Shown here piece after piece: positions 22,904-33,039 of a stretch of 64,000 nt of DNA (its first letter is position 1; each line of letters opens with the position of its first letter). This stretch comes from Okapia johnstoni (Eukaryota > Chordata > Mammalia > Artiodactyla > Giraffidae). Location: positions 24,898,001 through 24,962,000 of the forward strand of contig CM044314.1 in NCBI GenBank assembly GCA_024291935.2. Direction: 5' to 3'. The position numbers and the translations under genes are program-made. The notes under the pieces were generated by a model. That model ran no database searches and was not told where the DNA came from. It saw only the letters and a list, made by a program, of their open reading frames with translations.

Positions 22904-23197
22904 CTAGAAGCATGTCACTTTGTCTTGCCTGCCTTTGTGGGTCTGGTAGCTGGTCAAAGCCACTGGCTTGTTCTCCTGTGAAAGGCTTTCAAACACTTGA
23001 ATGTGCACAAAGTCATCATCCATTTGAACCTTGATGAAGAAGGTCCTCCCAGCAACCTCTTGGCTTTTGAACTCCACAGCGTTGAACACCAGGAACTTCT
23101 TGTTTTCCTTCTCTTCTGGCGGGGACTTCACCTTGTCAGCAATGGCCTGGTTCTCAGCCATGGCCAGCTGCTTGGCTGGGGGCACACCACACGTCAT
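22904..23197 (-). CDS. CSTB: Intronless cystatin B (stefin B) retrocopy with intact frame
   Basis: A 97-codon reverse-strand frame ending in TAG aligns end to end with cystatin B, the cytosolic inhibitor of papain-like cysteine proteases (cathepsins B, H, L and S). The N-terminal trunk keeps MTCG; the family's Gly4 occupies the active-site cleft. The block EEKENKKF is intact. The first hairpin, QEVAG, satisfies the inhibitory QxVxG pattern. DFVHIQVFESL and ENKPVALTSYQT follow, with one residue missing before DFVH. The normal gene has introns; here the frame is continuous, so it arose by retrotransposition. No signal peptide, as expected for a stefin. I see no clear poly(A) tail or target duplication, and no evidence of a promoter beyond the GC-rich, CpG-containing 23195-23235. 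Whether it is transcribed is unknown; it may be a recently fixed pseudogene that is still open. Confidence 0.72.
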   Translation of the reverse strand: MTCGVPPAKQLAMAENQAIADKVKSPPEEKENKKFLVFNAVEFKSQEVAGRTFFIKVQMDDDFVHIQVFESLSQENKPVALTSYQTHKGRQDKVTCF

Positions 23198-23254
23198 CTC
23201 GGCGGTGGGTCCGCGGACACCAGGAGGCGGTCACTCAGCACCAGTGGTCATGCA

Positions 23255-23390
23255 GGAGCAGCAGACACATGCAGGAATTTTATGTGCATTTTATTCTACA
23301 TAAATTATACTCAATAAAGCTTCTAACAAAACTAAGTATGAATTACTTTGATAAAAATAAAAACTAAATTTTAAGAAAAAAATTCTCCCT
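23255..23390 (+). mobile_element. LINE-1 3' tail relic
   Basis: 'tgtgcattttattctacata' followed by 'aattatactcaataaagctt' is the typical terminal sequence of old L1 3'UTRs, with an A-rich region after it. Confidence 0.5.
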
Positions 23391-24334
23391 CAATCATTCA
23401 ACAGTACAGGTTTAATTCAGAGGGAAACAAAGCTTCCCGCTCTGTCCCTGCTGCCCTGAGATGCACTCATTCAAATGCAAATCAAATGCCTATCATTTAG
23501 CATGTACCAGGTGAGCTGTGACCTGGACTTATGCCTCAGTTTATCTCACTGGCCTTAGGAAGCAAGCAGTGAGACACTGAGATGCAAGAAAACAGAAATG
23601 GGACCAGGGTGACTTTATTTAAGCCCTTCAAGCCTTGGTTTCTTTATCCATAAAATGGAATAACAATAATGTCTGTTTCAAAGGATTAATAGAAGCATCT
23701 TAGAAAAGGCTTAGTAGTATCGGGCATGCAGAAAGGGCTAGACACACATCAGCTACTTAGGGGAGGACCATGTGTCCCCCTTACTGGGACACATGGTCAT
23801 TGCCTGGACCTTTGAAACATAGCAAGAGGGGAGATCCTGTGTCAGGAGAGAAAGGTGAGGGCAGAGACCAGGTCTGGAGGCTAGCAGTGACCTTGGTGCA
23901 CCTCTTGGTCCCCGAGAGGGTCTGGGGTCATGGCAGGTAAGTAATCTGGGAGGGGTATGCAGCGCTGGGAAGAGACGTAGGAGCTGGTCCTGGGACCTTG
24001 GCTGAGCCCAAAGTGGAAACCAGGGGCCCCATGACCATACAGAATTATAGTACTAATACTTTATTCAGCCCCATTCCAAGACTGGGGGTATCCATGTCCC
24101 TACCTGGAAAAAATAGTGGGAGCTACTTGTTGAGGCAGTGAGGAAATAGAAGAGGAAAAAGGGGCTCACATTCCGCACCTTATCCTCAGTCTCCCCATGG
24201 CATAGTGCTCTAGGGTCTGCCCACCCTCTCAACCCCAGGGACTCAGTCCACGCCCCTTCTGCTCTCTCGGATCCATCCATCCCATCAGGCCCGCCCCTTG
24301 CCCCGCTTGGACAGCCTGGCTGGGCTATGAATAG
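23391..24334. other. Unique non-coding DNA with a reverse MIR
   Basis: 23610-23770 is a reverse MIR ('tttctttatccataaaatgg', then 'gtatcgggcatgcagaaagg'). The remainder is unique with no coding signal. Confidence 0.5.
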
Positions 24335-24520
24335 CACATGGCCCTTTTCCTTTCCAAATATAAAATGTTTGCTTTCAATCAGGGGCGTCTGGGGAAATGG
24401 AAATTATAGGATTGGAGAGTGTCCTTGGGTAAAGAAATACCTCGAATGCCGAAACCTCGCAGGGCCTCTGATTAGGGCTGGAATAATTCCTGCTGTAATA
24501 TAAACAATCCTCGCTCGGCT
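24335..24520. promoter_or_regulatory. Candidate conserved non-coding element
   Basis: An AT-rich, non-repetitive island within GC-rich DNA. It contains TATAAAATGTTTGCTTTCAA, GGAAATTATAGG, a repeated GGAATAATTCC-type core (palindromic, 24480-24490) and TAATATAAACAATCC, a forkhead/SOX-like cluster. A run of G-quadruplex-capable G tracts follows at 24525-24541. The enhancer reading is inference. Confidence 0.42.
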
Positions 24521-25260
24521 AATGGGGGGTGGGGGAGCGGGGCCAGAAAACAGGGGCACATGCTGCCTCTTTGTTCTCTCCCCTCTCAGCATGCCTGTGT
24601 GGCTGGGCCAGGGCTTGGGGTCCAGAGCAGAGAGCTTGAGAGCCTCAGGACATCAGAAGCCTTGGCTTCTGGGGTGCTGAGTGACCATGGGTGAAACCCT
24701 GCCCCAGGGCCCCCTGCTCCTGCCATAGTGAGTGGCAGACGGATTCTCCATGAGGAGCAGCCAGTCCTGGCCCCTTGGTCTTCTCAGGCTTCAGAGCCTT
24801 GGACCTGCTCTGGGGGCTGATGAAGAGCACAGGGGGTGGGGGTGGGGGTGGAGGGAGGCCAGCTGAGTAGATGACCAGGGAGGAAGGAGAGGAGCCTGGG
24901 AAAATGGCTCTGAGCGAAGTTTCCCAAATGGTTGATCAGTTAGTCAGCAAATACTTCTCAGTGTCTCCCTGAGGCACCAGGATGTGAAGGTGGTAAAGGC
25001 GCTGTCCCCACCCTGGAGGGGCACAAGATCTGTCTGGTAAATACACCAACAACAAACCATGAGCCTGGCAGCAGTGGCTTAGGACAGGGGCCCTGGGAAG
25101 GGGCTTTGCACATCCTGGTGACTCCCCGGTTACGTACAGGAGGGACAGCTCCCTGCCACTCAGAGCATGAAGGCTGTGCCTCAGAGGCCCTGCCTGTGTC
25201 TTCAGCATTGTGCAATCAGCTCTCAACATCTCATCAGCTGGCCTGGTTAGCTAGCACCTC
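24521..25260. other. GC-rich unique DNA with G tracts
   Basis: No gene recognised. G-quadruplex-capable tracts at 24525-24541 and 24832-24855 (runs of five G separated by single T). Confidence 0.5.
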
Positions 25261-25270
25261 AATTAACCAG

Positions 25271-25409
25271 CGGAGAAGCCAATGGCAACCCACTCCAGTA
25301 CTCTTGCCTGGAAAATCCCATGGACAGAGGAGACTGGTAGGCTGCGGTCCGTGGGGTCGCTAAGAGTCGGACACGACTGAAGAGACACAGCAGCAGCAGC
25401 AGCAGCAGC
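25271..25409 (+). mobile_element. Bov-A2-type SINE, one monomer, with (CAG)n tail
   Basis: BovB-derived body only ('ggcaacccactccagtactc' to 'ggacacgactgaagagacac') with a CAG repeat tail at 25389-25409. A perfect 10-bp target duplication, aattaaccag, lies at 25261-25270 and 25410-25419. Confidence 0.93.
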
Positions 25410-25419
25410 AATTAACCAG

Positions 25420-26460
25420 AGCAGGGAATGTCCTCGAAATCAGCATGCATTTGATAACATTCAGCTGCAAAGCCATGCTTTTTTTTTCTCTTTTGCAGAG
25501 GAACCTCTCAGGCTAACAGTTCTTCTTGACACCTTATTCTCAAATGTACAGTTATCTTGATGCAAAGCACTAAGAGAGAGAAAGCAGATCAAGCTCCTCA
25601 TAAAACAGAGAAACTGGGAAACTGTAGGAAGCATTTGTAAAGATTCACACGACACAGACCTATGTGGCCATGTAGGTTACAGTCAAACCATGCTGAGGAC
25701 ACAGCCAACCAGTCTAGGGGTAGGGGCTGGGAAGGGTACTGGCTTGCTGTGTCTCTATGGCTGCAGCCTCTCATCTGTAAAATGGGTACAAATGGCAAAG
25801 GAAAACCAGTCAAGGTGATACTGAGGAAGATGAATCAGGGGTGCTTTGAGGAGGATCAGGTCCTATCCTGATGGAGCTAGGGGTCCTAGGGGAACCTTCA
25901 GTCCACAGGCATGGCTGGCTCATGGAGTCCAGCCCAACACCCAGTTCTGAGAGTGGCCAGTTCAAGTTGGCCTCCATGCACTGAAGGCCCAGATGGTGTG
26001 AACACAAGAGGAGACCTACAATGCAGGCTGGTGTCTTTGAAGAGATGGACGGGGCAAGGAAAGAACCTGGGGTCTCTGGATGGTTGGAAGGGGAGGCTGT
26101 TAGCCCCAGGCCTGAAAGCTGGGCCTGCTGTGAGGGAGGGGTTGGGAACGTACCTGACCACTCTCTCCCACCCTCCCATCTCCTGCTGCTGCCTCACAGG
26201 ATGGATACTCAGGATGGTCGGGATGCAACTGGTGGGTCTAGAGCAGGGTGAAGGAGGGGAAGAGAAGAAGGGGGCAGTGTGGGGACACCTGCCCAGTGCT
26301 CCCCAACAGTGGACACACACTCCCCCAAGGGGGCAGGGGCTGTAGCCAGACCTCTGCCTAGTGACTGAGTGATGGGACTTGACCCTCACATGGCAGCTCC
26401 GCATCTTAAGTGAGAACATGTTGAAAACCCTTCAACGTGGGGAAGCATTTGCAGGCCTCC
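25420..26460. other. Unique non-coding DNA
   Basis: Contains a reverse MIR fragment near 25745-25800 (cctctcatctgtaaaatggg). Several 60-173-codon frames overlap on both strands without domain content. No exon supported. Confidence 0.45.
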
Positions 26461-26535
26461 TCAAAATCCCAACTGGCGGCCGCCCTGCAGCTTGGGGCCG
26501 GCAGGAGGAAGCCATCACCTGCAGCAGCGGCTCCT

Positions 26536-26558
26536 GGGGGTGGGGGCGGGGGTGGGGG
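26536..26558 (+). other. G-quadruplex motif
   Basis: Four runs of five G separated by single bases (G5-T-G5-C-G5-T-G5), a textbook stable intramolecular G-quadruplex on the plus strand, directly before a candidate conserved element. Confidence 0.85.
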
Positions 26559-26624
26559 CCCTGCCCAGGAGGGTGGAGTGGGAATAGGCCCCAGGAATGT
26601 AATGGCAGCGTCCTCCTAGGCAGA

Positions 26625-26830
26625 TGGGCCCCCCACCCACACACCCTGGGCCGCCAGCGGTTCCGTATTTATACTACATTAATAATGGTTTAAACGTTCT
26701 CATAAATAGATGCTGATTAATTGGCAATCCATTTGCTGAAGCCTGGGCTGCCAGACGGTTTCCTGGAGGCCCGTTCCACATCCCGATAAACACCATCAGG
26801 GAGCAAGGCAGGCGCTAATGTAGTGGGCGT
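26625..26830. promoter_or_regulatory. Candidate conserved non-coding element
   Basis: Non-repetitive AT-rich block in GC-rich DNA. It has several homeodomain-type cores (TACATTAATAATGG; CTGATTAATTGGCAATCC), TTTATACTACATT and TTTAAACG. No open frame spans it. Texture resembles a deeply conserved developmental enhancer; inference only. Confidence 0.42.
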
Positions 26831-27590
26831 CCCTCCCGGGCCACAGCCCGAGAGCAATTCCTCAAGCCTGAAAGGGCCCGACCTGGAACTCCAGCCTCAC
26901 ACAGCAGGGCGCCAGCCGGGTCAGGCCCAATCCACCCCCAACAGGCTTTGGCTTCAGCCCCGCCCCCTGAGCTGGTCCTGGTGGGCAGTGCTCCTCCTGC
27001 AGTGCTCCTGACATCTAAGAAAAGATGGGTCATCGAGGATCTGAGCTATAAGGGCTGGAACCCTGTCCTGTTGCTTGTTGGTTCAGCTGTTCCTTCATTA
27101 ATTCAGGCTGTCAGTCATTTCTTCATTTAGAGGAGTCTGCCCCTGGACAAGCCTGGAGGTTGTCAGGGAAGGGCCTGAGGACTGGGAGCCCCTTCACAAG
27201 GGCTTGGACTCCCGGGAGACCATTTTTGGAGGATGCCTGGTGGATGGAATCCCTCAGTGGAGGTGTGAACCAAGGGCAGAAACTCTGTGCTCCCAGTTAG
27301 TAGGGACTTAGCTGAGCATCACTGCCCATGAATGGCCCTCTTGAGGCATGTTTACTCCTGCCCTCTCTCAGGTCTCCCAGCTCTGCATCCCTAGCCTGCA
27401 TGGCCCCCCTTCCTGTTCACCTGGCAGATGCCCCTGTACTTTCCAGGCTGAGCCCTAGCCCCCTCCCCTGTAGCATGGGGACTCCATTGCACCTTCACAC
27501 AGGAGCCCCTTCCCAGCCCAATGTCCCTGTCCCTAGTATGGCAGCCCACAGCCCGCTCGTGTTCTGGGACCCCCACCACACCAGCTATTA
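26831..27590. other. Unique non-coding DNA
   Basis: GC-rich, no recognisable repeat or exon. Short opposing frames are judged chance. Confidence 0.4.
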
Positions 27591-27594
27591 CTGA

Positions 27595-27725
27595 ATGCTG
27601 TTTGATAGTGTCACATGCCCCCTCCTCCACAGATGGGACCACTGACATCTGACAGTCACCTGCTCAAGGTCACCTGGTGGGTAAGTGCCACAGTCAGGAC
27701 TCAAACCCCAGGTCCACTAGAGAGG
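27595..27725 (+). repeat. MIR SINE relic
   Basis: 'ccacagatgggaccactgac' followed by 'cctgctcaaggtcacctggt' and 'cagtcaggactcaaacccca', the conserved MIR core order. Confidence 0.75.
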
Positions 27726-27879
27726 GTCCTAACTACTGCCATGCTGCCCGATCCTGGGTTGTTGAAAGAATGAAAGCAGGAGGGATGAATGAATGAATTC
27801 TACCAGCCCAGATCCAGGGAGCAAAGGGGTTGGGGGAGGGGCCTCCCCTGGTGACTGATTTTTAAAACTCAGGCAGACC

Positions 27880-28110
27880 CTGAGCCTGAGTGCAGAGGTC
27901 AAAGGTGGCCGTTGATGGTTGTCACTCAAGCAAAATAGGCCCATTTTCATTTTTCACTTGGGCCCAGACCCCTCCAAACAGACAGTGATTAGACCCTGAT
28001 TGAGCCTTTCCTCTGCCTGATGACTCCCACATGTGACCCGCTCCCAAATTACATGCAAATGTTCTGCCGATGAGCTGCTGAAAGCCCCCGGCCTCCCAGC
28101 CAGCTCCTGC
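27880..28110. promoter_or_regulatory. Candidate conserved regulatory element with DR1 and octamer motifs
   Basis: Contains a direct repeat with one-base spacing of nuclear-receptor half-sites, AGGTCA-A-AGGTGG (27896-27908), the binding-site type used by HNF4, COUP-TF and RXR/PPAR dimers. It also contains a perfect POU octamer ATGCAAAT (28053-28060). The surrounding sequence is unique. Function is inferred from motif content only. Confidence 0.4.
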
Positions 28111-28189
28111 CGCTGCGCAGGCGCCCTTCGTGCAGGTGTGTGCAGGGCCAGGTCACCACCAGAGGCACCTGCAGGCCTCTGAACTCCAC

Positions 28190-28450
28190 GGCGCCCCTAG
28201 GGGTGATGCACCTGAGCCTCAGTCTGCTCATCTGTAGAGAGGGCATGTTGACAGAGCGAAAGCTGGCTCACAGGCCACAGTGAGCATGACATTACACTTA
28301 AGAAGCCAAAGTGCCTGGGATCAAAAGACACATGAACTAGTTGTTTCATGTTGGTCTCTGATTCTATAAGAGTCCCTGCCTCCCAGGGGTGTTGGGGACA
28401 GACTAAACAGACATATCTAGCTGCTTAGAACAGTGCTGAGCATGAATATT
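28190..28450 (-). repeat. Reverse MIR relic(s)
   Basis: 'gcctcagtctgctcatctgt' (28215) and 'gcttagaacagtgctgagca' (28423) are reverse MIR core and head text, probably from one or two decayed copies. Confidence 0.55.
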
Positions 28451-28624
28451 CACACATGTCACTGTCACTGTGATTTTTACAGACACTGTGCAAAAAGAAG
28501 GCAAACCCACTCCTCCAAGAAGTCTGGAGCTTGTCCACAGATATTTCACTGCTCTCTGGGCAGCAGCTATGGTCGCTGGAGACTTCTCTGTGCCAGCCAG
28601 CCCTATGTAAGTGCCCCACCCTGC

Positions 28625-28735
28625 CTGTTCTATGAGGGTGGTGACATCCTGAGTCTCATTTTCAGTGGGAGTCATTATGGGGCCAAGAAAAGCCCACAGT
28701 CACAGAGCTGGCCAATGGTGAAGACATCCTGAGGG
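28625..28735 (+). repeat. Decayed MIR
   Basis: 'ctgagtctcattttcagtgg' and 'cccacagtcacagagctggc' follow the MIR core order. Confidence 0.45.
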
Positions 28736-28949
28736 CCCAGCGCATACCTTCAACTTCGGAGCCTAGGCCCTGGCCTGCAGATGGCAGGATTCTCCTCTGC
28801 CATCCCAGCCCTGGCCATTTGCCTCCTGTGAAGCTGGTAGAGCACTACAGCCCTTTCCATGAGCTGGGAGGGAAAGGTTCCTGACAGCCTTGCATCTATG
28901 CTTTAAGGTGCCCCAGTTGGATCTTCGATCTTGTCCTCTCCTTCACTCA

Positions 28950-29165
28950 TTCATTCATTCATTGATTCAGCAAGGCCTTCTCTGACCACACACCTTAGTT
29001 TCCTCCCCACCCTCAAGCATGTTTCATTGTATTCTCAGTGCTGATAACTCTTTGACATCATCTGGTTTGTGGGTTGGTTCGCTCTTGCCTGGGTCCCTGG
29101 TAGAACATCAGCTTCACCAGAGCAAGAGCCATGTTCATCTCCCTCACCTGGATCAGATCCATTGT
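28950..29165 (+). repeat. LINE-2 3' relic with (ATTC)n
   Basis: A 'cattcattcattcattgatt' run, then 'aaggccttctctgaccacac' and 'agagcaagagccatgttcat', in the order of the L2 3' end. Confidence 0.5.
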
Positions 29166-29186
29166 GAAATGCACACTCCAGAGAAA

Positions 29187-29311
29187 GACAGAGAGAGAGA
29201 GAGAGAGATGGGGTGAGGGGTAGGAGAAAAAGGAAGAAAGAGCAAGAGAAAGAGAGAAGGAGAGAAACAGAGACAGCGAAGGAGGGAGAGAGAAACAGAG
29301 GAAGACAGTGG
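29187..29311 (+). repeat. Polypurine (GA)n-rich tract
   Basis: About 125 bases that are almost entirely A and G, including an uninterrupted GA run near 29190-29208. Long homopurine tracts can adopt triplex (H-DNA) structure. Confidence 0.85.
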
Positions 29312-29319
29312 GGAGAGGT

Positions 29320-29660
29320 GGGAATGAAGGATTCGTGCTTTGGATGGGGGAGAGTTTGGATGGGGGAGAGGGGAGTAAGGGGCCCAGGGAAGGACGGAGG
29401 CCAGGCCTTGGAAAAAGAGTGGGCAGATGGGCAGGGCCTTTGGTTTAACTGTGTGAAGTGACCAGCTCTGGCTCTAGGGTCAGACTGAGCAGGGTCAGGG
29501 AGGGGTGAGGTGGAGACATGAGCACATGGGCCATGCAAACTGCTGGGCAGGCTGGGCACCACACACAGGGGTTCTGTGGAGTCCAGCCAGTCTCACTGGA
29601 CATGCCGACCTCTCTGGAGGGAGACTGCACCCTCCCCACCCAGGAGGGATGTCTTTCCTT
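29320..29660. other. Unique non-coding DNA
   Basis: G-rich with two near-identical 'tggatgggggagag' units at 29341 and 29358. No gene recognised. Confidence 0.4.
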
Positions 29661-29868
29661 GAATCCTGGCTCAGACGGTAAAGAATCTGCTTGCAATGTG
29701 GGAGACCTGGGTTCGATCTCTGGGTCAGGAAGATTCCCTGGAGAACGGAATGGCTACCCAATCCAGTATTCTTGCTTGGAGAATCCCATGGACACAGGAA
29801 CCTGGCGGGCTACAGTCCAAGGGGTTGCAAAGAGTTGGATACAGCTGAGTGACGAACAGACACACAGG
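29661..29868 (+). mobile_element. Bov-tA SINE
   Basis: tRNA-like head (ggctcagacggtaaagaatc, with B-box gggttcgatctctgg) and BovB-derived body to 'ttggatacagctgagtgacg'. Confidence 0.9.
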
Positions 29869-30339
29869 AGCAGTGGGGGCCTTTGGTTGGCTCATTCTGG
29901 GGAAGAGGAGATTGGAACTGCTGGGGCTGTCTGCCTGTGGGTTTGTCTGTGAGTTAAAGGCTGGGAAGGATGGGACCCTGCTGATGGAAAAGCAAGTCTG
30001 GAGAGAGGGGCCAGGCATGGAGGGGTCTGTGTGGAGACACACTCACCGTGGGCTGTGCTGGGGCCCTTCCCTCGCTGCATACATCTGCCTTCTCACAGGC
30101 CGACATTCGTCCTTCACGCAGCTGTTATCCTCAGCCCTGCCGGGACAGTGAGGCCCCAGCGTCCTGCAGACGAGTGACTTGCCCAGGTTGCACCGCGGGC
30201 ACCAATATAGGAGGGAACTGCGTCCCTTCCCCGTCCCCTTGGCCTAGGATACCCATATGCCCATCCCCTTCATTCCTGGGCAGGAAGCAGCTCAGTTCAG
30301 CCCCTCCCTCAGCGGCAGGTGGGTGGCCCTTCATCAGCC
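29869..30339. other. Unique non-coding DNA
   Basis: No repeat or gene recognised. Frames of 60-105 codons overlap on opposite strands. Confidence 0.4.
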
Positions 30340-30760
30340 TGATGTGGAAAGTGAAATAACTTCTCCCAATTACCCTTGAATCTGGAAACTTTTTGTGCCT
30401 CCGACATTTCCTCCTGCCCGGGAGTTAATCAGCCCCTTGGCCATCCCCCCACTGGGCTGGGGCGTGGGGGCACCAGGGGCAGTTGTGCCCCAGAAAATTA
30501 TTTCTCATCGCCAATTACTGCCCATTAGAGCTAATGGTCGCGCTTAATCACCACACACTTATCTGGGGTTTTTTAAGCCACTGGAATGGGTCCGGACCCT
30601 CCCCCCCCCTCCCCATTCTCTCTTGAGCAAAGCTCAAGCCATTGCCAGAAATATATTTTTTTAAACCAAATCACACATCTGATACCGTTTTGTTTGAAAA
30701 ATGAGCTACCCTCCCTTTCGTGTGTCTGCTGGTTAAACAACCAGTAAAGTTTTGGGGACA
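30340..30760. promoter_or_regulatory. Candidate conserved enhancer with homeodomain cluster
   Basis: Non-repetitive, AT-rich block with GGGAGTTAATCAG, CCAATTACTG, and an inverted pair of homeodomain cores ATTA-4 bases-TAAT (30524-30535). CGCTTAATCACC, CTTATCT (GATA-type) and a 6-bp inverted repeat CTGGTT-4-AACCAG (30729-30744) also occur. A C run (30601-30609) splits it. Inference from motif density. Confidence 0.42.
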
Positions 30761-30834
30761 GAGACAGGACCTCCATGGGGCTCATTCCCAGGACTCTGGG
30801 GAGGTGAGACCCCTCTACAAAGGGAAGGGTACTT

Positions 30835-30940
30835 AGCCCCAGCAACAGAAAAGGAAACTGAGGCTGATGTGGAGGATGTTAAAGGCCCCATAGAGAGCAG
30901 TGGCAGAGTGAGGATCAGAGTCCAGGCTGGTGAGTCAGAC
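30835..30940 (+). repeat. MIR relic
   Basis: 'aaggaaactgaggctgatgt' and 'gtggcagagtgaggatcaga' follow the MIR core. Confidence 0.6.
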
Positions 30941-32519
30941 CTGATGGATTCAGGAAAGGGGTGGGGGACAGAGGACAGCCTGGGGGATATTTAACCCTTG
31001 GGGTTGGGACAAGGCAAGCCAGCTGTTGGGGGATCTCCTACAGCAGCCCTGTGGGGCTGAGGAGTTGAATCAGGATTAAAAGAGTGTTCACCTGAGAAGT
31101 GAAAAGGCTCAAATGGTGCCAAAGGTGTGGCTGCCACAGTGTGTGCAGAACACCTGGTTCTACATGAACCCAAAGCACTTAGGCAGAATTTGCTCCGCAA
31201 CCTCTTTGCACATAAGTGTCAGAGCCTGAGCCTTGGTTTCCCGACCTGACAAACGAGTCTCTGGTTCCCCAAAGGGCAGGACTGCTGTGAGGACTCAGGG
31301 TCTGGGCCCCCACCGTCAGTGTGGTGTGTGGCCTGGGCAACTCTGTCCCCAGGAAGGCCGACCCTCTGGAGTGAAGGTGACTGGGAGGTGGGTACACACA
31401 ACTGCTGCCAAGCAAACTCATCTGCCACTGCCAGGGGCTGAGACCACCCAGCCCAGCCAGATGGCATGTTCCGTGGACCCTCACTCCAACCCAATAACCT
31501 CAGGCAGATCTCAGCAACCACTGAGGTGCACCCACTCATCAGAGAGTCCTTAAAGGCCTCCTCCACTCTGGGCCCCCTGTGAAGGACAAGACAGGTCTAT
31601 CCCTGCCTCTGTGGGGCTAGTGGATGGCTCTGGAGGACAGAGCAACAGGTAGAGGGATTAGGAAACCAGATCATTCCAGGGCATCCTATGGAAACCACAA
31701 TGGGGAATATGAGGGAGCACAGTGAGGTGCCTGTTTATATATGCCAGGTTTTGAACTCATTGCCCATCATGTGTTTCTGGCTCTGTCTGTTGAGAGCTTT
31801 GCAGCTGGCCACTGGGATCTCAGAGCACCCCCAGCTCCCAGACCTTGATCTCTAATGTCATGGCCTGGGAAAAGGAATCCAGCTTCTTAGAATACAGCCG
31901 GTTCCAAAGTCAGGGCAGGGTTGATACAACATAAGCCTAGACCATGTATTACATGGTGAAGAAAGTGCTCAAAAAAAAAGAAAAAATGATGATGGCATGT
32001 CAAAGGTTACAGGAACCAGCTGGTGGGGGCTCCCATTGGCTGAATCTGAGACAAATGAAGCACCAAGCCACTTAAGCAAAGTAATGATTATGAGCCATTG
32101 AAAAATAGGAATTCGTGGTCTGTCCTTATAATAAGGGTAAATGAGTGAGGGAGGGGGGCTCTTTTATTACAGGAAAAAGCTGAGGGTTCTGTTACCAGTT
32201 GGCAAATGCAGAGGGAGGCTTAGGTTGAAAATCAGCATTTTGCTGCCTTTACAAGGCGGGAGCCATCCACAGATATTAAACCCGGTAGAAAGTCATGAGA
32301 GGAGCAGGGTTTTCCATGCTCTTACAGAGTCCCCTAACAGACTCTGGGTTAGACACAAGAAGGCAAGAAGTTACAGAGGCAGCACCTTGGTAGGTGATCA
32401 AGTTTACTGATGCCACAGAGGGCAAGTGGGTTCGTGGGCCTCCACATAGCGCCCTGAGAGGGACGCATCCTTCACGTCACTCACACCAGCTGGAGAGACA
32501 CAACCTGAACCAAACAGGG
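30941..32519. other. Unique non-coding DNA with MIR fragments
   Basis: 31200-31300 has reverse MIR text (gagccttggtttcccgacct). The rest is not recognised. No exon supported. Confidence 0.4.
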
Positions 32520-33035
32520 GAAAACTCAGAAAGACCCACATGAGGGGTGTTCCACTAAAGAAACTGTATTCTTCAAAAATGCTACTGCAATAAAAGGAAA
32601 AAAGGTGTGAGCACTGCTTCAGACTAAGGAGGACAAAAGAGACACTATGGCTGAGGGCAACGCCTGGCCCTGTATCAGATCCGCAGCTGGAGGGGAAGGA
32701 AAGGCTATGAAGGACATGGTGTATGGATGGCAGAAGAGAGAAAAGTGTGGAATCGGTGTTAAAGGTACTGAAGTGGGAACTGAACCATGGCTACGTAAGA
32801 GCGTGACCTATTCTTGGGAAATTCACCCTGAAGTATTTAGGGGCAAAGGGCCCCGATGCCTGCAATTTGTCCTTGAACTGTGTGTGTGAGAGAGACAGAA
32901 CAAGAGCCAATAACACATAGCAATAAAAAGTTAACAGCAGGTGAGCTCTATGCCTGTGTTCTTTGTCTCGTTCTCATTTTTGCAAATTTTCTGTAAATTT
33001 TAAAAGGTTTCCAAATAAAAAGTTAAAAAAGAATG
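32520..33035 (+). mobile_element. Old interspersed repeat 3' end, probably LINE-1
   Basis: 'caccctgaagtatttagggg', 'cgatgcctgcaatttgtcct' and 'caaattttctgtaaatttta' followed by an A-rich end (ttccaaataaaaagttaaaa) match a mammalian repeat 3' terminus. Family assignment is uncertain. Confidence 0.45.
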
Positions 33036-33039
33036 ATGT

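Noticed and set aside
25485..25560. Splice-acceptor-like pyrimidine tract ending in TTTTGCAG at about 25498
   Set aside because: The downstream frame is short and no matching donor or protein similarity is visible.
26379..26693. 104-codon frame rich in Gly
   Set aside because: Produced by the G tract and CpG-rich DNA next to the candidate enhancer; no family recognised.
29035..29562. 175-codon minus-strand frame
   Set aside because: It is the translation of the polypurine tract (Ser/Leu/Phe-rich low complexity) and an L2 relic, not a gene.
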